In this document: one piece after another, positions 8,421 to 16,436 of the stretch | Position numbering within the stretch: the first letter of the stretch is position 1 | Layout of the letters: each line of letters starts with the position of its first letter | Origin: Promethearchaeota archaeon | Lineage (GTDB): Archaea > Asgardarchaeota > Lokiarchaeia > Sigyniarchaeales > SOKP01 | Reading direction: 5' to 3' | Length of the DNA stretch: 40,054 bases | NCBI GenBank assembly: GCA_019058245.1 | Contig: JAHPZJ010000005.1 | Span: 1 to 40,054 of the forward strand | The notes under the pieces: generated by a model | Databases searched by the model: none | What the model was told of the DNA's origin: nothing | The model's input: the letters and a program-made list of their open reading frames with translations, nothing else | Program-made: the position numbers and the translations under genes

Positions 8421-8810
8421 TTACCAATTTTCTTTAACTTCATATAAGTTGTGAAATGAGTCTCTGATAAAAAGATAATAACCATTCCCATCTTGTCTTG
8501 GAACTTTTATTACCTCAAAGCCCATTGAAGTGGCCTTATCAACAAACTCATCTCGATTATTAATTAATATACATGAATGAGTAAAGAGATCTCTTGCCTT
8601 ACTTTTATCCTCTGTAATAAATATTTCAAAAGATATATCTTCGTTTCCATATACAACAAATGTATTATCTCTTTTTACTCCAAAAAAAGCTTCCATCAAT
8701 TCTGCTGAAACTGCTTTATTTCTTAATTTTTTCATTCCGAGTAATTCAATGAAAAATTTATCAGCTTCTTCTTCTGAATTGTATCCTAAAGCTATATGCT
8801 CTAATTTCAT
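8421..8810 (-). CDS. Glyoxalase/VOC-superfamily protein
   Basis: The 129-residue protein has the two beta-alpha-beta-beta-beta halves of the vicinal-oxygen-chelate fold. The N terminus reads MKLEHIALGYNSEEEADKFF and the second half ends in GYYLFIRDSFHNLYEVKE. Candidate metal ligands are His5 and the final Glu in YEVKE. A single-domain VOC protein normally works as a dimer. Catalytic type (lyase, dioxygenase, resistance or binding protein) cannot be read from sequence. The start is ATG 8808-8810. It is convergent with the Nudix gene, 5 bp apart, and divergent from the unknown gene at 8992. Confidence 0.7.
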   Translation of the reverse strand: MKLEHIALGYNSEEEADKFFIELLGMKKLRNKAVSAELMEAFFGVKRDNTFVVYGNEDISFEIFITEDKSKARDLFTHSCILINNRDEFVDKATSMGFEVIKVPRQDGNGYYLFIRDSFHNLYEVKENW

Positions 8811-8991
8811 TTTTATATTCAGTTTTAAAATTATTTAAATATATGAATAACTAATGTCTTTTAACAGAATAAATTTTACTTTTGGTAAATTTTATCTTAA
8901 ATGAATTTTTCTCCAAAATTTAAAAATATTTAGGTTATAATATTATTAATAAAAGAAAAAAAAATTGGATATTCGTAAGGGGCTTTAGAGG

Positions 8992-9861
8992 ATGACTAAT
9001 GTTTCTGAAACTGAATTTCTTAATCGTCTTTTAGAGGTGGTGTACAAACTTTCAAACATAGTAAAAACTCAATCCCCTAGGTTTAAGACTAAATGGGATG
9101 AATATTTAAAACCTTTCGATGAAAATCCTCATATTGTACGCCAAATACCTCTTGACAAAAATAGATTTTTAAATGATATTGATTATAGAATTAATGTGTT
9201 AAAGACTGTTGAACAAGCTACAGTTGATGGTTTTTATTCAACAAAAACACTATTAAAAACATTATATAGTTCATATTTTAATTCTGAATTATTTAAGAAG
9301 GATTTCTCGGAAGAAGATCAACAGATTTTAAAATATTTGATTGCAAAAGAAATTTTAGGCAATTTAATACAATATAATAAACTTGATCATGAATCTGTTC
9401 CATTGAAATATAATATAATTGGCAGAAATTACACATTGATTAAATTACAAGGTCTAGCAGACTTTGAAATTTTAGAAAGTCTTAATAAATTAAATATTAA
9501 AAATATAGAATTAATTGATGTAAATAACCTTATGAAAGAAATTGAAGAGGATGGAATCGTTAATATGGAAAAAAAAGGGGAACATAATTTCTTTACTTTA
9601 AATAAAGAATTAACACTAACAACAGAAGGAAAAAATCTTTATTCCCAGTTACTACAGCCTTTAGTAGATTGGCCAACCCTTTTTTTTCGAAGCTTTTATA
9701 ATATAAGGGAGTTAAATGTTACTATAGATAAGAATGCGACTTTTCATGATTATCTACAGAAAATCCTGCTAAAAACTGCAACTCAAGGATTTTCCCCTAC
9801 CAATTATGTTTTTAAAAATCTAGTCAAATATTACGAAAAAATTAAGGAAGAAGCAAATTAA
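8992..9861 (+). CDS. Conserved-looking hypothetical protein, possibly winged-helix
   Basis: I do not recognise this 289-residue soluble protein. It is predominantly helical. The segment from about 150 to 225 (ADFEILESLNKLNIKNIEL, DVNNLMKEIEEDGIV, FTLNKELTLTTEGKNLY) has the helix-helix-strand-strand rhythm of a winged-helix domain, ending in LTTEGKNLYSQL, which is common in wing segments of archaeal regulators. The N-terminal 140 residues may be a dimer or ligand module. The start ATG 8992 has AAGGGG 9 bases upstream. It stands alone between a divergent VOC gene and the convergent dtdA. Confidence 0.5.
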   Translation: MTNVSETEFLNRLLEVVYKLSNIVKTQSPRFKTKWDEYLKPFDENPHIVRQIPLDKNRFLNDIDYRINVLKTVEQATVDGFYSTKTLLKTLYSSYFNSELFKKDFSEEDQQILKYLIAKEILGNLIQYNKLDHESVPLKYNIIGRNYTLIKLQGLADFEILESLNKLNIKNIELIDVNNLMKEIEEDGIVNMEKKGEHNFFTLNKELTLTTEGKNLYSQLLQPLVDWPTLFFRSFYNIRELNVTIDKNATFHDYLQKILLKTATQGFSPTNYVFKNLVKYYEKIKEEAN

Positions 9862-9888
9862 ATCTATTTAAATCCTTGATTTTTAGAA

Positions 9889-10764
9889 CTACAATTCTTT
9901 TGTTTTTTTAATTGGGAGTTTAAATTCTTCCAAAAGTGGAACTAGATGCTTTTTATCTTCAGAATTAGTGCCTTTCCAGTCAATAATGAAATAATCTACT
10001 TTTTCAATAGTATTTTGAATCATTTTTTGAATTAAATCTTTATTTAACTGCTGAACATAATATTTTGGGCAAATAAATGACATTGCTATATTTTTATTAT
10101 TAATTAATCTAAAGAAATTTGGGGCATAATGGGTGCCTCCAAATCCTAATCCTATTTTATCATTTTTTTCTTGTTTTAATTCTAGATATTTGGAGATTGT
10201 GTTAATAATCACATTTACGAGTAGTTCACCAGCACTATCAATAACCCATTCTTTCTTACTACTCCCTAATTCCATAAATATTAAGGGTTTATCTAATTTT
10301 GTAGGACCATGATGAGTTACTTCAATATCAATTGAAAAAGTATCTAATTGTGGTGGAAATTTTTGTTCAATCAAAGATAATAGTCCTGCTTTGAGTAATA
10401 AAGCACTAGTTTTTGATAAATCTCGAGGTTCACCTCCAAAATTTATGTCTTCTGTCCAATTCCCGGTTGTATGGACAAGAAAAGCAGGACGAGCAGTTTT
10501 TGAGATATGCCTGCTAGCAAAAATTAGTAGATCAGGATTCAATTCAGATTTATCCAATCTTAGGTTATTTAGAGAAATTAAGGACTCTTTGGTAAAACCA
10601 AGAACAACTTCATTCTTAGGAGAATCTGTCTTTAATTTAAAAACTGGATTCTCATGCCAGGTGAAATTAGTTTCTTCGAATTTAATAGCATTAGAATTTA
10701 AAAACTTATCACGCATATTCATTGAAGCTTTATCTTCGGAGGATGTTAAAATTAAAAACTGGAT
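9889..10764 (-). CDS. dtdA: D-aminoacyl-tRNA deacylase (GEK1/DtdA type), apparent ATC start
   Basis: Removes D-amino acids from mischarged tRNAs. Family motifs are SRHISKTARPAFLVHTTGNW, EVTHHGPT followed by FMELGSS, and GFGGTHYAPNFF, which carries metal and catalytic residues. The first ATG (10720-10722) would remove the conserved N-terminal strand. The frame upstream encodes IQFLILTSSEDKAS directly before MNMRDKF, matching the archaeal DtdA pattern in which a strand is followed by KASMN. This extension runs back to ATC 10762-10764, and an in-frame TAA lies at 10765-10767. A perfect Shine-Dalgarno AGGTGA lies six bases before the ATC. No ATG, GTG or TTG is available, so initiation at ATC, or an ATG-to-ATC sequence error, is the best reading. 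With this start the protein has 291 residues. Confidence 0.9.
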   Translation of the reverse strand: MQFLILTSSEDKASMNMRDKFLNSNAIKFEETNFTWHENPVFKLKTDSPKNEVVLGFTKESLISLNNLRLDKSELNPDLLIFASRHISKTARPAFLVHTTGNWTEDINFGGEPRDLSKTSALLLKAGLLSLIEQKFPPQLDTFSIDIEVTHHGPTKLDKPLIFMELGSSKKEWVIDSAGELLVNVIINTISKYLELKQEKNDKIGLGFGGTHYAPNFFRLINNKNIAMSFICPKYYVQQLNKDLIQKMIQNTIEKVDYFIIDWKGTNSEDKKHLVPLLEEFKLPIKKTKEL

Positions 10765-10770
10765 TTAATC

Positions 10771-10776
10771 TCACCT
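10771..10776 (-). promoter_or_regulatory. Shine-Dalgarno AGGTGA before the ATC start of dtdA
   Basis: Minus-strand AGGTGA is fully complementary to the archaeal 16S rRNA 3' end. It lies six bases before ATC 10762-10764, and no canonical start codon is near. Its position decides the start of dtdA. Confidence 0.6.
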
Positions 10777-10879
10777 ATGAGTCATTTATTCCTCTTTATT
10801 TCAGAAAATCAATAGAATTATTTTAAAATTTATATTATTACTACAACTTTATTATATTTTAAATCTATTTTCAATATTA

Positions 10880-11842
10880 ATGAGTGCTAATTTAATAATA
10901 GTTCTAATACTTGGTTTAGCTTTTGGAATAATATTTTTCATTGCAGATTATTTTGAAAATAAACTTATTAAAGTACACGCATCATTGATAGCAGGAATTT
11001 CAATATCATATTTTTTCCTAATAGTTCTTCCTGAAATTGCTAAAAGATTACCCGAGTTTCCTTTTGATTTAATTCTTTTCGAATATCTTTTTGTTCTTGT
11101 CGGTTTTTCATTTGTCCATGTTTCTGAAAAATTAATTCTACAGAAAGTTGAAATAAGGACTCAAAAAAAAATGAGAAAATTACTCAAAAAAGAGAAAATT
11201 TTAGAAAATGTTGAGCGTAATATGGAAAAAATTCTTACAAAAGAATTAATTCATGAAAATCAAGATGAAATTGCCCTAAGACAAATTGCCCAAACATTAT
11301 CTGAATTAAATAAACAAGAAGAGGGAATGAAATTAGAAATAAATAACTATAAAATTAAGATTCAAAACAAAATTAATAAAGAATTAACTAACTTCCGTAC
11401 AATAACAGATTACATTTATCACTTTCTTGTTGGAATTATTTTAATGGGGCTTCTAAGGATTGAATTAGTAGGAGCTATTCTTTTTTTCATATATGCCCTC
11501 TTTAGAACCGTTGTAACTAAACGTTCTGAAGCGCATTTCATATTTACTGATTTAGAAATCTATGATGAACAAAAATTTAATCAAAAAACTATAATTAGAT
11601 ATCTTTCATGTGGATCTGCTTTAACTGGAATAATAATTGGCCTTATAATAAATTTTTTCTTCCCAGTTAATCTAGAACTCCTCTTTATTTTCTATTCTTT
11701 CATATCAGGAGTCATTTTATATGTCATTGTGAGGGAAGTTATACCCGAAAAAGAGAAAGGAGATCCTGTAAAATTCATTATTGGTTTAGTAGGATTTGCT
11801 ATAATCATTATAATAATCAATGTTTTTACTACCGTTTTATAA
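10880..11842 (+). CDS. Polytopic membrane protein with central coiled coil, ZIP-like layout
   Basis: The 320-residue integral membrane protein has hydrophobic segments near residues 4-22, 33-50, 62-82, 178-195, 196-212, 238-260, 265-285 and 298-318. A long charged helical segment (about 88-165, rich in Glu/Lys heptads) lies between the third and fourth, where ZIP metal transporters have their variable cytoplasmic loop. The last part, SGVILYVIVREVIPEKEKGD followed by a membrane helix, resembles the end of ZIP proteins. The His-rich metal ligands of ZIP helices 4 and 5 (HNxxEG, HExPE) are not seen; only YHFLVG and REVIPE remain. It could be a non-transporting ZIP relative or an unrelated family. 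The start is ATG 10880. It stands alone. Confidence 0.55.
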   Translation: MSANLIIVLILGLAFGIIFFIADYFENKLIKVHASLIAGISISYFFLIVLPEIAKRLPEFPFDLILFEYLFVLVGFSFVHVSEKLILQKVEIRTQKKMRKLLKKEKILENVERNMEKILTKELIHENQDEIALRQIAQTLSELNKQEEGMKLEINNYKIKIQNKINKELTNFRTITDYIYHFLVGIILMGLLRIELVGAILFFIYALFRTVVTKRSEAHFIFTDLEIYDEQKFNQKTIIRYLSCGSALTGIIIGLIINFFFPVNLELLFIFYSFISGVILYVIVREVIPEKEKGDPVKFIIGLVGFAIIIIIINVFTTVL

Positions 11843-12001
11843 TTTGAAATCATAATTCGTAAAGACAAACCATTAATAGTTTTAATTTCTTATAAAATAG
11901 AATATATAATCTAAGTATTCCTTATTTCAATAATTTTAACCTTTATAAACATTTATATTCATTAAAACTAAGTTTAAATTAATGTGAGGTTATGAATTAA
12001 A

Positions 12002-12583
12002 ATGGAAATGAAGAAAAAAAGTTTTAATCAAATTCTGTCCATAGATAATGATGATAAAAGGATTATCGAAATGATTGAAAGAGATCCAGATATAACCCAT
12101 AGTGATATTGCTAAAGAAATTGATAAATCTCAACCTGCTGTGGGTGCTCGAATTATCAAATTAGAAAGAAAAAATCTTTTAACCAAGCAAGTCGGTTTTA
12201 ATATCAAGAAAGTTGATATTAAAGTAGCTATAGTCTATATTGCTACGAAAGATGTGGATGATATTGTTCACAAGATTGAGAACTGTCCGTTTATTAATCA
12301 CGCGTTTAAGATCAGTGGTGAATTTAATTTACTCTGCTTTATCGCAGCTTCAGATCTACAAACCATTGAAAAACTAGTAGATCTTTGCTTTAGGAGAGAT
12401 AAAAACGTAATTAATGTTAAGACAAATATACTCATTGAATCAATTCATGACTTTGTTGTCCCGATTGATTTCCAAATTGAGAATTTTGATGGTAGATATT
12501 GTGGTCCTGACTGTTCTCTCCAAGAAAATCTTCCAAAATTTAAATTCAATCAAAAAATTACAGAAGAAAATACAGAAGAATAA
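12002..12583 (+). CDS. Lrp/AsnC-family transcriptional regulator, paralogue 1
   Basis: The 193-residue regulator has an N-terminal helix-turn-helix (residues about 17-60, ITHSDIAKEIDKSQPAVGAR) and a RAM-like ligand-binding domain (about 75-160). It shares with the two paralogues at 12628 and 14710 the helix-turn-helix wording, an (N/H)CPF motif (NCPFINHAFKISGE), a VVPIDF segment and a C-terminal Cys pair, here CGPDC near residue 164. Lrp proteins bind DNA as dimers or octamers; the conserved cysteines suggest metal or redox sensing (inference). The start is ATG 12002 (an ATG at 12008 is also possible); GAGGTT lies about 16 bases upstream. It is convergent with paralogue 2. Confidence 0.85.
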   Translation: MEMKKKSFNQILSIDNDDKRIIEMIERDPDITHSDIAKEIDKSQPAVGARIIKLERKNLLTKQVGFNIKKVDIKVAIVYIATKDVDDIVHKIENCPFINHAFKISGEFNLLCFIAASDLQTIEKLVDLCFRRDKNVINVKTNILIESIHDFVVPIDFQIENFDGRYCGPDCSLQENLPKFKFNQKITEENTEE

Positions 12584-12627
12584 AAATTAACTCTCTTTTA
12601 AATCTATAATTAGCTCTAAACTTTCTT

Positions 12628-13170
12628 TTATTTTAATAAACCTTTCGCTTTAGCTATTTTATACTTACACTTCTCTCCACAACCATCTTCTAAAGTTGGA
12701 TCATGTTCTTCAGAATCAAAATCAATGGGTAAAATAAAATCCTTGGCAATATCAAGAACAATTTCCATAGAAGAACTACTTATTTGGGGATTATTTCGAA
12801 AATGATAATTAACAATATTATCAAGTTTTTGAAGTTTTGAACTAGCAAGTAAGATACAAACATTATGCTCACCAGAGAGTTTAAACGCGTTTAACATAAA
12901 GGGACAATGTTTAGCCATATCCAAAATTTCTCCTGGATTTTTAGTTTGTATCTCCACAGTTGCAAGGTGTAAATCGACTCGTTTAAAGTTGATTCCAGGC
13001 TGGAATTGTAAAATACCATTTTTTTCCAGCTTTTTAATTCGCATTCCAACAGTTGGCTGCGATCTATTTATTTTTGAAGCAATCTCTGTATGTGTAAGGT
13101 TAGGATCCTCTTGAACAAGAGAAATTATTTGCCTATCAACCTCATCAAGCTTTAATTTATCTGAAATCAT
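12628..13170 (-). CDS. Lrp/AsnC-family transcriptional regulator, paralogue 2
   Basis: The 180-residue Lrp-type protein has a helix-turn-helix at residues about 10-55 (LTHTEIASKINRSQPTVGMR) and a RAM-like domain to about 160. The HCPFMLNAFKLSGEHN motif and a C-terminal DGCGEKCKYK are conserved with its paralogues. It is most similar to paralogue 3 at 14710, with long shared stretches such as PNLTHTEIA and RSQPT. A likely local regulator; its targets are unknown. The start is ATG 13168-13170, with GAGAATATT immediately upstream. Confidence 0.87.
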   Translation of the reverse strand: MISDKLKLDEVDRQIISLVQEDPNLTHTEIASKINRSQPTVGMRIKKLEKNGILQFQPGINFKRVDLHLATVEIQTKNPGEILDMAKHCPFMLNAFKLSGEHNVCILLASSKLQKLDNIVNYHFRNNPQISSSSMEIVLDIAKDFILPIDFDSEEHDPTLEDGCGEKCKYKIAKAKGLLK

Positions 13171-13472
13171 AATATTCTCACAAATTTTTTTCTACTAATT
13201 ATGTAATAATCCTCAAAATTTATAAAATATTAGTATTAATTTATAAAAAATTAATTCTAATTATTGATTTATTTCAATCCAATGCTAAAAAAAAATTTAT
13301 CATTGAATTCATTTTATTATAGTTAATTACCAATTAGCATTCGAAAGTTATATTATCCATATGAACAGGAATTGATCTTTCTTATCGAGAGTCTCTATTC
13401 TCTTAAACTGATTATAGAAATATTTGTAATCATTGATATCACACAAATAAGAAAAAAAAAGAGAAGTTAAAA
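13171..13472. other. Intergenic region
   Basis: About 300 bases without a convincing frame on either strand; the few ATG codons are followed by early stops. The part next to 13170 should hold the promoter of the Lrp gene, with TATA-like strings such as TTTATAAAATATT near 13218-13230. No RNA gene was recognised. Confidence 0.5.
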
Positions 13473-14036
13473 TTAACTTGCAACGAATTCAATAGAAAAC
13501 TGATTGAGATCTGGAGACTGATAAAGATAAAATGGATCACTTGGGTCTGAAGTTACCCTCATCTCAAAATAATCATTCCCATCACTTAGAACATAACCAC
13601 TTGCATGAACTTGATAATATGTTTGTAAAGTAGAGGGAGTCCTATAACTAACCATAATAAAATCAAAATTCCCGTTTTTACGAAGTTCTAATTCATATTT
13701 GTAAGGCGTGGTTAAACTTGACAATTGCATAATAATTTGTATTCTATACCATCCTGCTTTAATTAAAGTTAACCTTGTGCCTGAGCGAGTGAGAGTGATA
13801 TAGCTTGAATCATTGTAAGAATTATCTAAAAGTTCAACAAGCCAATCGGTTGTTAAAGTATATGGAGCATAATCGGTATTCTCATCAAGGTTATCCCATA
13901 TTCCTACTAGTTTCTCTCCTGAATCTATAGATTGGGTCGAAATTATAGGTTGGATCAAAATGAAGATGTATACACTTAATCCAAGGGCAATAATGCTAAT
14001 AATTCCAAAAATAATTGTACCTGTTTTTTTTGACAT
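13473..14036 (-). CDS. Membrane-anchored extracytoplasmic protein, beta-sandwich-like
   Basis: The protein of about 187 residues starts at ATG 14034-14036 (MSKKTGTIIFGIISIIALG). An in-frame GTG three codons upstream is less likely. A short basic N terminus and one hydrophobic helix (about 5-28) form a signal anchor. The rest lies outside the membrane and is rich in Tyr, Ser, Thr and Asp, with beta-strand pattern (TLTRSGTRLTLIKAGWYRIQ, YKYELELRKNG, YYQVHASGYV, FSIEFVAS). The alternation and the GWYRIQ/FEMRV strands recall C1q/TNF-like jelly-roll folds found in surface proteins; that is a fold guess. No catalytic motif is visible. The gene stands alone. Confidence 0.6.
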   Translation of the reverse strand: MSKKTGTIIFGIISIIALGLSVYIFILIQPIISTQSIDSGEKLVGIWDNLDENTDYAPYTLTTDWLVELLDNSYNDSSYITLTRSGTRLTLIKAGWYRIQIIMQLSSLTTPYKYELELRKNGNFDFIMVSYRTPSTLQTYYQVHASGYVLSDGNDYFEMRVTSDPSDPFYLYQSPDLNQFSIEFVAS

Positions 14037-14454
14037 AAGAATCACAAAATGATCAGTTCATATAAAAATATTTAGTATGACCATGAAATATTAAAAAATT
14101 CTTCTAAAAATTTTAAAAAAATTACCATCTCTCTCTTTTTTGAAAACAATTCCAACACAATCATTAATTTCCTCGTAAATTTTCCAAAATCAATTTAAAA
14201 TATAAGAAAATAATAAAAAAAAGAAGAAAGATTTTCATCCTTTTTATTTCACCAATAAATCTGTTTGGTCTTAAAAGAAATGTCCCTTTCATTAAATTTG
14301 AGATATCAAAAAGAGATATTTATTATTTTTCATAAATTTCTTATCATTATCTAATATCAAATATATTTAGAATACATTATCAGTCAAATTAAGTAGCGTT
14401 ATTATAGAATATAACCTTAATAGATAAAAAGAGTTTTTTATTTTTTTAATCATA
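14037..14454. other. Intergenic region between divergent genes
   Basis: About 420 bases, very AT-rich with long A and T tracts. The longest ATG frame is about 24 codons (from 14280) and has no family resemblance. It should hold the promoters of the surface protein and the ferredoxin. No tRNA or repeat was recognised. Confidence 0.5.
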
Positions 14455-14694
14455 TTGAGTGAAGTAGACGAACGAGCCATAATTGAAAGTTATAAATTTC
14501 ATCATATAGATATATCTAAATGTAAGCAATGTAAAGAATTTTCATGTGAAGAGGCGTGTTTTAGAGGTATCTATGAAGTTATCAATAAAGATACTATACC
14601 TAAATGTATTGTGGTTGAAGATCGTGAAGATAGGTGTGTTAAATGTCACATCTGTACAACGGCTTGTAAACTTAGAGCTATAACAATTGATTAG
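14455..14694 (+). CDS. Small 2[4Fe-4S] ferredoxin-like protein
   Basis: The 79-residue protein has two cluster motifs: C23-x2-C26-x4-C31-x3-C35 and C61-x2-C64-x2-C67-x3-C71, the second being the classic ferredoxin spacing. An additional Cys51 lies between them. The first motif, with an x4 gap, and the 25-residue spacer differ from typical clostridial ferredoxins. The start is TTG 14455; the next in-frame candidates are inside the first cluster region. It would carry electrons between cytoplasmic redox enzymes. Its 3' end is 15 bp from the convergent Lrp paralogue 3, so no partner enzyme is linked to it. Confidence 0.75.
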   Translation: MSEVDERAIIESYKFHHIDISKCKQCKEFSCEEACFRGIYEVINKDTIPKCIVVEDREDRCVKCHICTTACKLRAITID

Positions 14695-14709
14695 AAGTCC
14701 TAAGGCAGT

Positions 14710-15222
14710 TTAAAATTCACAGTTCCCACAACAAGAATTCTCTAATTCAATCCTAGAAAAATCAAAGTTTAAATCTATTGGTAAAACAAAATCTTCTACC
14801 ACATCTTCAATAATATCCATATGAACATTTGAGATTTCTGGATTACCTCGAAGATGATGATTGATTACATGATCGAGATCCTTTAATGATAAACCCGCTA
14901 TTATAATGCTGATGTTATTATTTCCACTCAATCTAAATGCAGTGAGCATAAAAGGACAGTGTCTTACTATATCAAAGATTTTATTGGGATTTTTAGTAAG
15001 TATATCAACACGGGCAAATAGCAAATCAGCGACTTTAATATTTATACCTGCTTGATATTTCAAAATTCCTAATTTCTCTAATTTTTTTACCCGCATTCCA
15101 ATTGTGGGCTGGCTCCTATTTACACGCCCTGCAATCTCAGTATGTGTAAGGTTTGGTTCTTTTTGGATTAATTCCATTATTTTACAATCTATATCATCAA
15201 TTCCAATTCTTTCACTTAACAT
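14710..15222 (-). CDS. Lrp/AsnC-family transcriptional regulator, paralogue 3
   Basis: The 170-residue Lrp-type regulator has a helix-turn-helix at about 10-55 (LTHTEIAGRVNRSQPTIGMR) and a RAM-like domain. It shares HCPFMLTAFRLSG with the paralogue at 12628 and ends in NSCCGNCEF, another C-terminal Cys cluster. It is divergent from the ArsR-type gene at 15424 across about 200 bp that contains a conspicuous GC-rich palindrome. The start is ATG 15220-15222. It may control its own gene and the ArsR-GTPase-kinase block; this is inference from position. Confidence 0.87.
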   Translation of the reverse strand: MLSERIGIDDIDCKIMELIQKEPNLTHTEIAGRVNRSQPTIGMRVKKLEKLGILKYQAGINIKVADLLFARVDILTKNPNKIFDIVRHCPFMLTAFRLSGNNNISIIIAGLSLKDLDHVINHHLRGNPEISNVHMDIIEDVVEDFVLPIDLNFDFSRIELENSCCGNCEF

Positions 15223-15287
15223 TTTCTTACAACAACTTTTTTTAATTGGTTAATTAATATGAAAAATGAAAACATGAGTATTCACTA

Positions 15288-15303
15288 ATCGCGGTATCGC
15301 GAT
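15288..15303. promoter_or_regulatory. Palindrome ATCGCG-GTAT-CGCGAT, candidate operator
   Basis: Perfect 6-bp inverted arms with a 4-bp spacer, overlapping a second perfect palindrome TATCGCGATA at 15295-15304. CpG-rich symmetric DNA is rare in this AT-rich sequence, and this lies between divergent regulator genes. It is a candidate binding site for the Lrp or ArsR product. Confidence 0.4.
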
Positions 15304-15386
15304 ATAAGAATATTACGATTACATCATATTTAAAGTTTTGTGTCTATCATGTTAATATAAAAGCATTAATAAACCATTAAAAAAAG

Positions 15387-15396
15387 CTTTAAAAAC
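15387..15396 (+). promoter_or_regulatory. TATA box of the ArsR-type gene
   Basis: CTTTAAAAAC is centred about 33 bases before ATG 15424, with A-rich DNA just upstream as a possible BRE. The distance predicts a leaderless or very short-leader transcript, and no Shine-Dalgarno sequence is present before this ATG. Confidence 0.4.
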
Positions 15397-15423
15397 TAGT
15401 AAAAAGAATAATCTAATCAATCG

Positions 15424-15759
15424 ATGAGTGAATTTAGAAAGTATACCATTGAATTTTTAAAAGTATTATCAAATTCTACAAGGCTGGAAATTTTAGATAT
15501 ACTAAAAAATAGTGAAAAAAATTCATCAGAAATCAAAAAGATACTAGGCAGATCTCAATCAACGGTTTCTAAACATCTTAATATGCTCCTCGAGAATAAT
15601 CTTATAGATTATGAGAGAAGAGATAATATCAAATACTATAAAATACAAAATGCTGATGTATTTACTTTACTTACAAATATAAATTCAATAGTAGGAAATA
15701 TCTATAAAGAAAAGTTTAAGGATATTAGAGACGAGGATATACATGATATACTATCTTAA
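15424..15759 (+). CDS. ArsR-type winged-helix regulator
   Basis: The 111-residue regulator has an N-terminal helix, then a winged helix-turn-helix at about 15-75: TRLEILDILKNSEKNSSEIK, SQSTVSKHLNMLLENNLIDY, wing REDNIKYYKI-like. The protein contains no cysteine, so the classic ArsR metal-sensing sites are absent. Residues 80-111 form a helix probably used for dimerisation. It begins a same-strand series with the GTPase gene (42 bp downstream), the histidine kinase and the response regulator, and may regulate that block. The start is ATG 15424. Confidence 0.82.
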   Translation: MSEFRKYTIEFLKVLSNSTRLEILDILKNSEKNSSEIKKILGRSQSTVSKHLNMLLENNLIDYERRDNIKYYKIQNADVFTLLTNINSIVGNIYKEKFKDIRDEDIHDILS

Positions 15760-15801
15760 CTCATAAAAAATATAAAAAGTTATAATAATCCTTCAATTCT
15801 T

Positions 15802-16350
15802 ATGAATATTTCAAAAGTTAATGAATCTACAGAAGAATCCAAAAAAATTATATTGATGGGTTTGGATAATAGCGGAAAAACTTCAATAGTAAGTTGTTTG
15901 AAGGGGAATAAGGGTATTTCTGCTTTTAATAATCCAAAACCTACAAAAGGACTTGACGTCCAAAACTTTAAAGTTTCAGATTCAAAGTATGCTGTTTGGG
16001 ATTTTGGTGGTCAAAAAGCATACATTGAGGATTATTTTAAAGATTTCAGCAATTATTCAAAAGGCGTGAGCAAAATTATTTACGTAATTGATATTCAAGA
16101 TGTTAAGCGTTATGATCTCGCACTTGAATATCTAAAAAAGCTAATAAATTCAATTGATACAACTAATAAAATCGATTTTTCTATTTTTCTTCATAAATTT
16201 GATCCAGATTTAGTATTTAATCGTAGCTTGAGTGAAATCGTAATTAATGATTTTATTAAAAAAATTAAAGAGATTATTCCTTTAGATATTGCATATTCAA
16301 TAAATAAAACAACAATTTATGCAATATTTGAAAAATCTAAAATCAAATAA
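15802..16350 (+). CDS. Rag/Gtr-like small GTPase (Ras superfamily)
   Basis: The 182-residue GTPase has a P-loop GLDNSGKT at 20-27, a switch I PTKGLDV with T48, a G3 WDFGGQ at 66-71 followed by an EDYF segment as in Rag (GGQ...ENYF), a G4 HKFD at 131-134 and YSINKTTIYAIF near residue 165. HKxD rather than NKxD, and the C-terminal S-I-x-x-x-x-x-Y-x-A pattern, are Rag/Gtr hallmarks; the P-loop and PT switch I are Arf-like. The switch II Gln71 suggests intrinsic hydrolysis is possible. No lipidation motif or membrane helix is seen. Neighbours are an ArsR regulator upstream and, 86 bp downstream, a histidine kinase and a receiver-longin protein. Its output is unknown. Confidence 0.88.
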   Translation: MNISKVNESTEESKKIILMGLDNSGKTSIVSCLKGNKGISAFNNPKPTKGLDVQNFKVSDSKYAVWDFGGQKAYIEDYFKDFSNYSKGVSKIIYVIDIQDVKRYDLALEYLKKLINSIDTTNKIDFSIFLHKFDPDLVFNRSLSEIVINDFIKKIKEIIPLDIAYSINKTTIYAIFEKSKIK

Positions 16351-16353
16351 ATG

Positions 16354-16371
16354 CTTTTTAATATTTTTTTT
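16354..16371 (+). terminator. T-rich tract after the GTPase gene
   Basis: CTTTTTAATATTTTTTTT follows the GTPase stop within 20 bases and ends in eight T. Archaeal termination uses such tracts without a hairpin. If active, it would partly separate GTPase and kinase transcription. AT-richness makes chance likely. Confidence 0.3.
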
Positions 16372-16436
16372 AAATATTTTTAATCAGATGCAATTTTTTA
16401 ATAATAAATAAAAAAATACTAAATATTATCGAAGTA

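Noticed and set aside
10391..10768. Plus-strand open frame of 125 codons opposite dtdA
   Set aside because: It lies almost entirely antisense to conserved dtdA codons; the product shows low-complexity Ser/Leu/Phe composition typical of a shadow frame.
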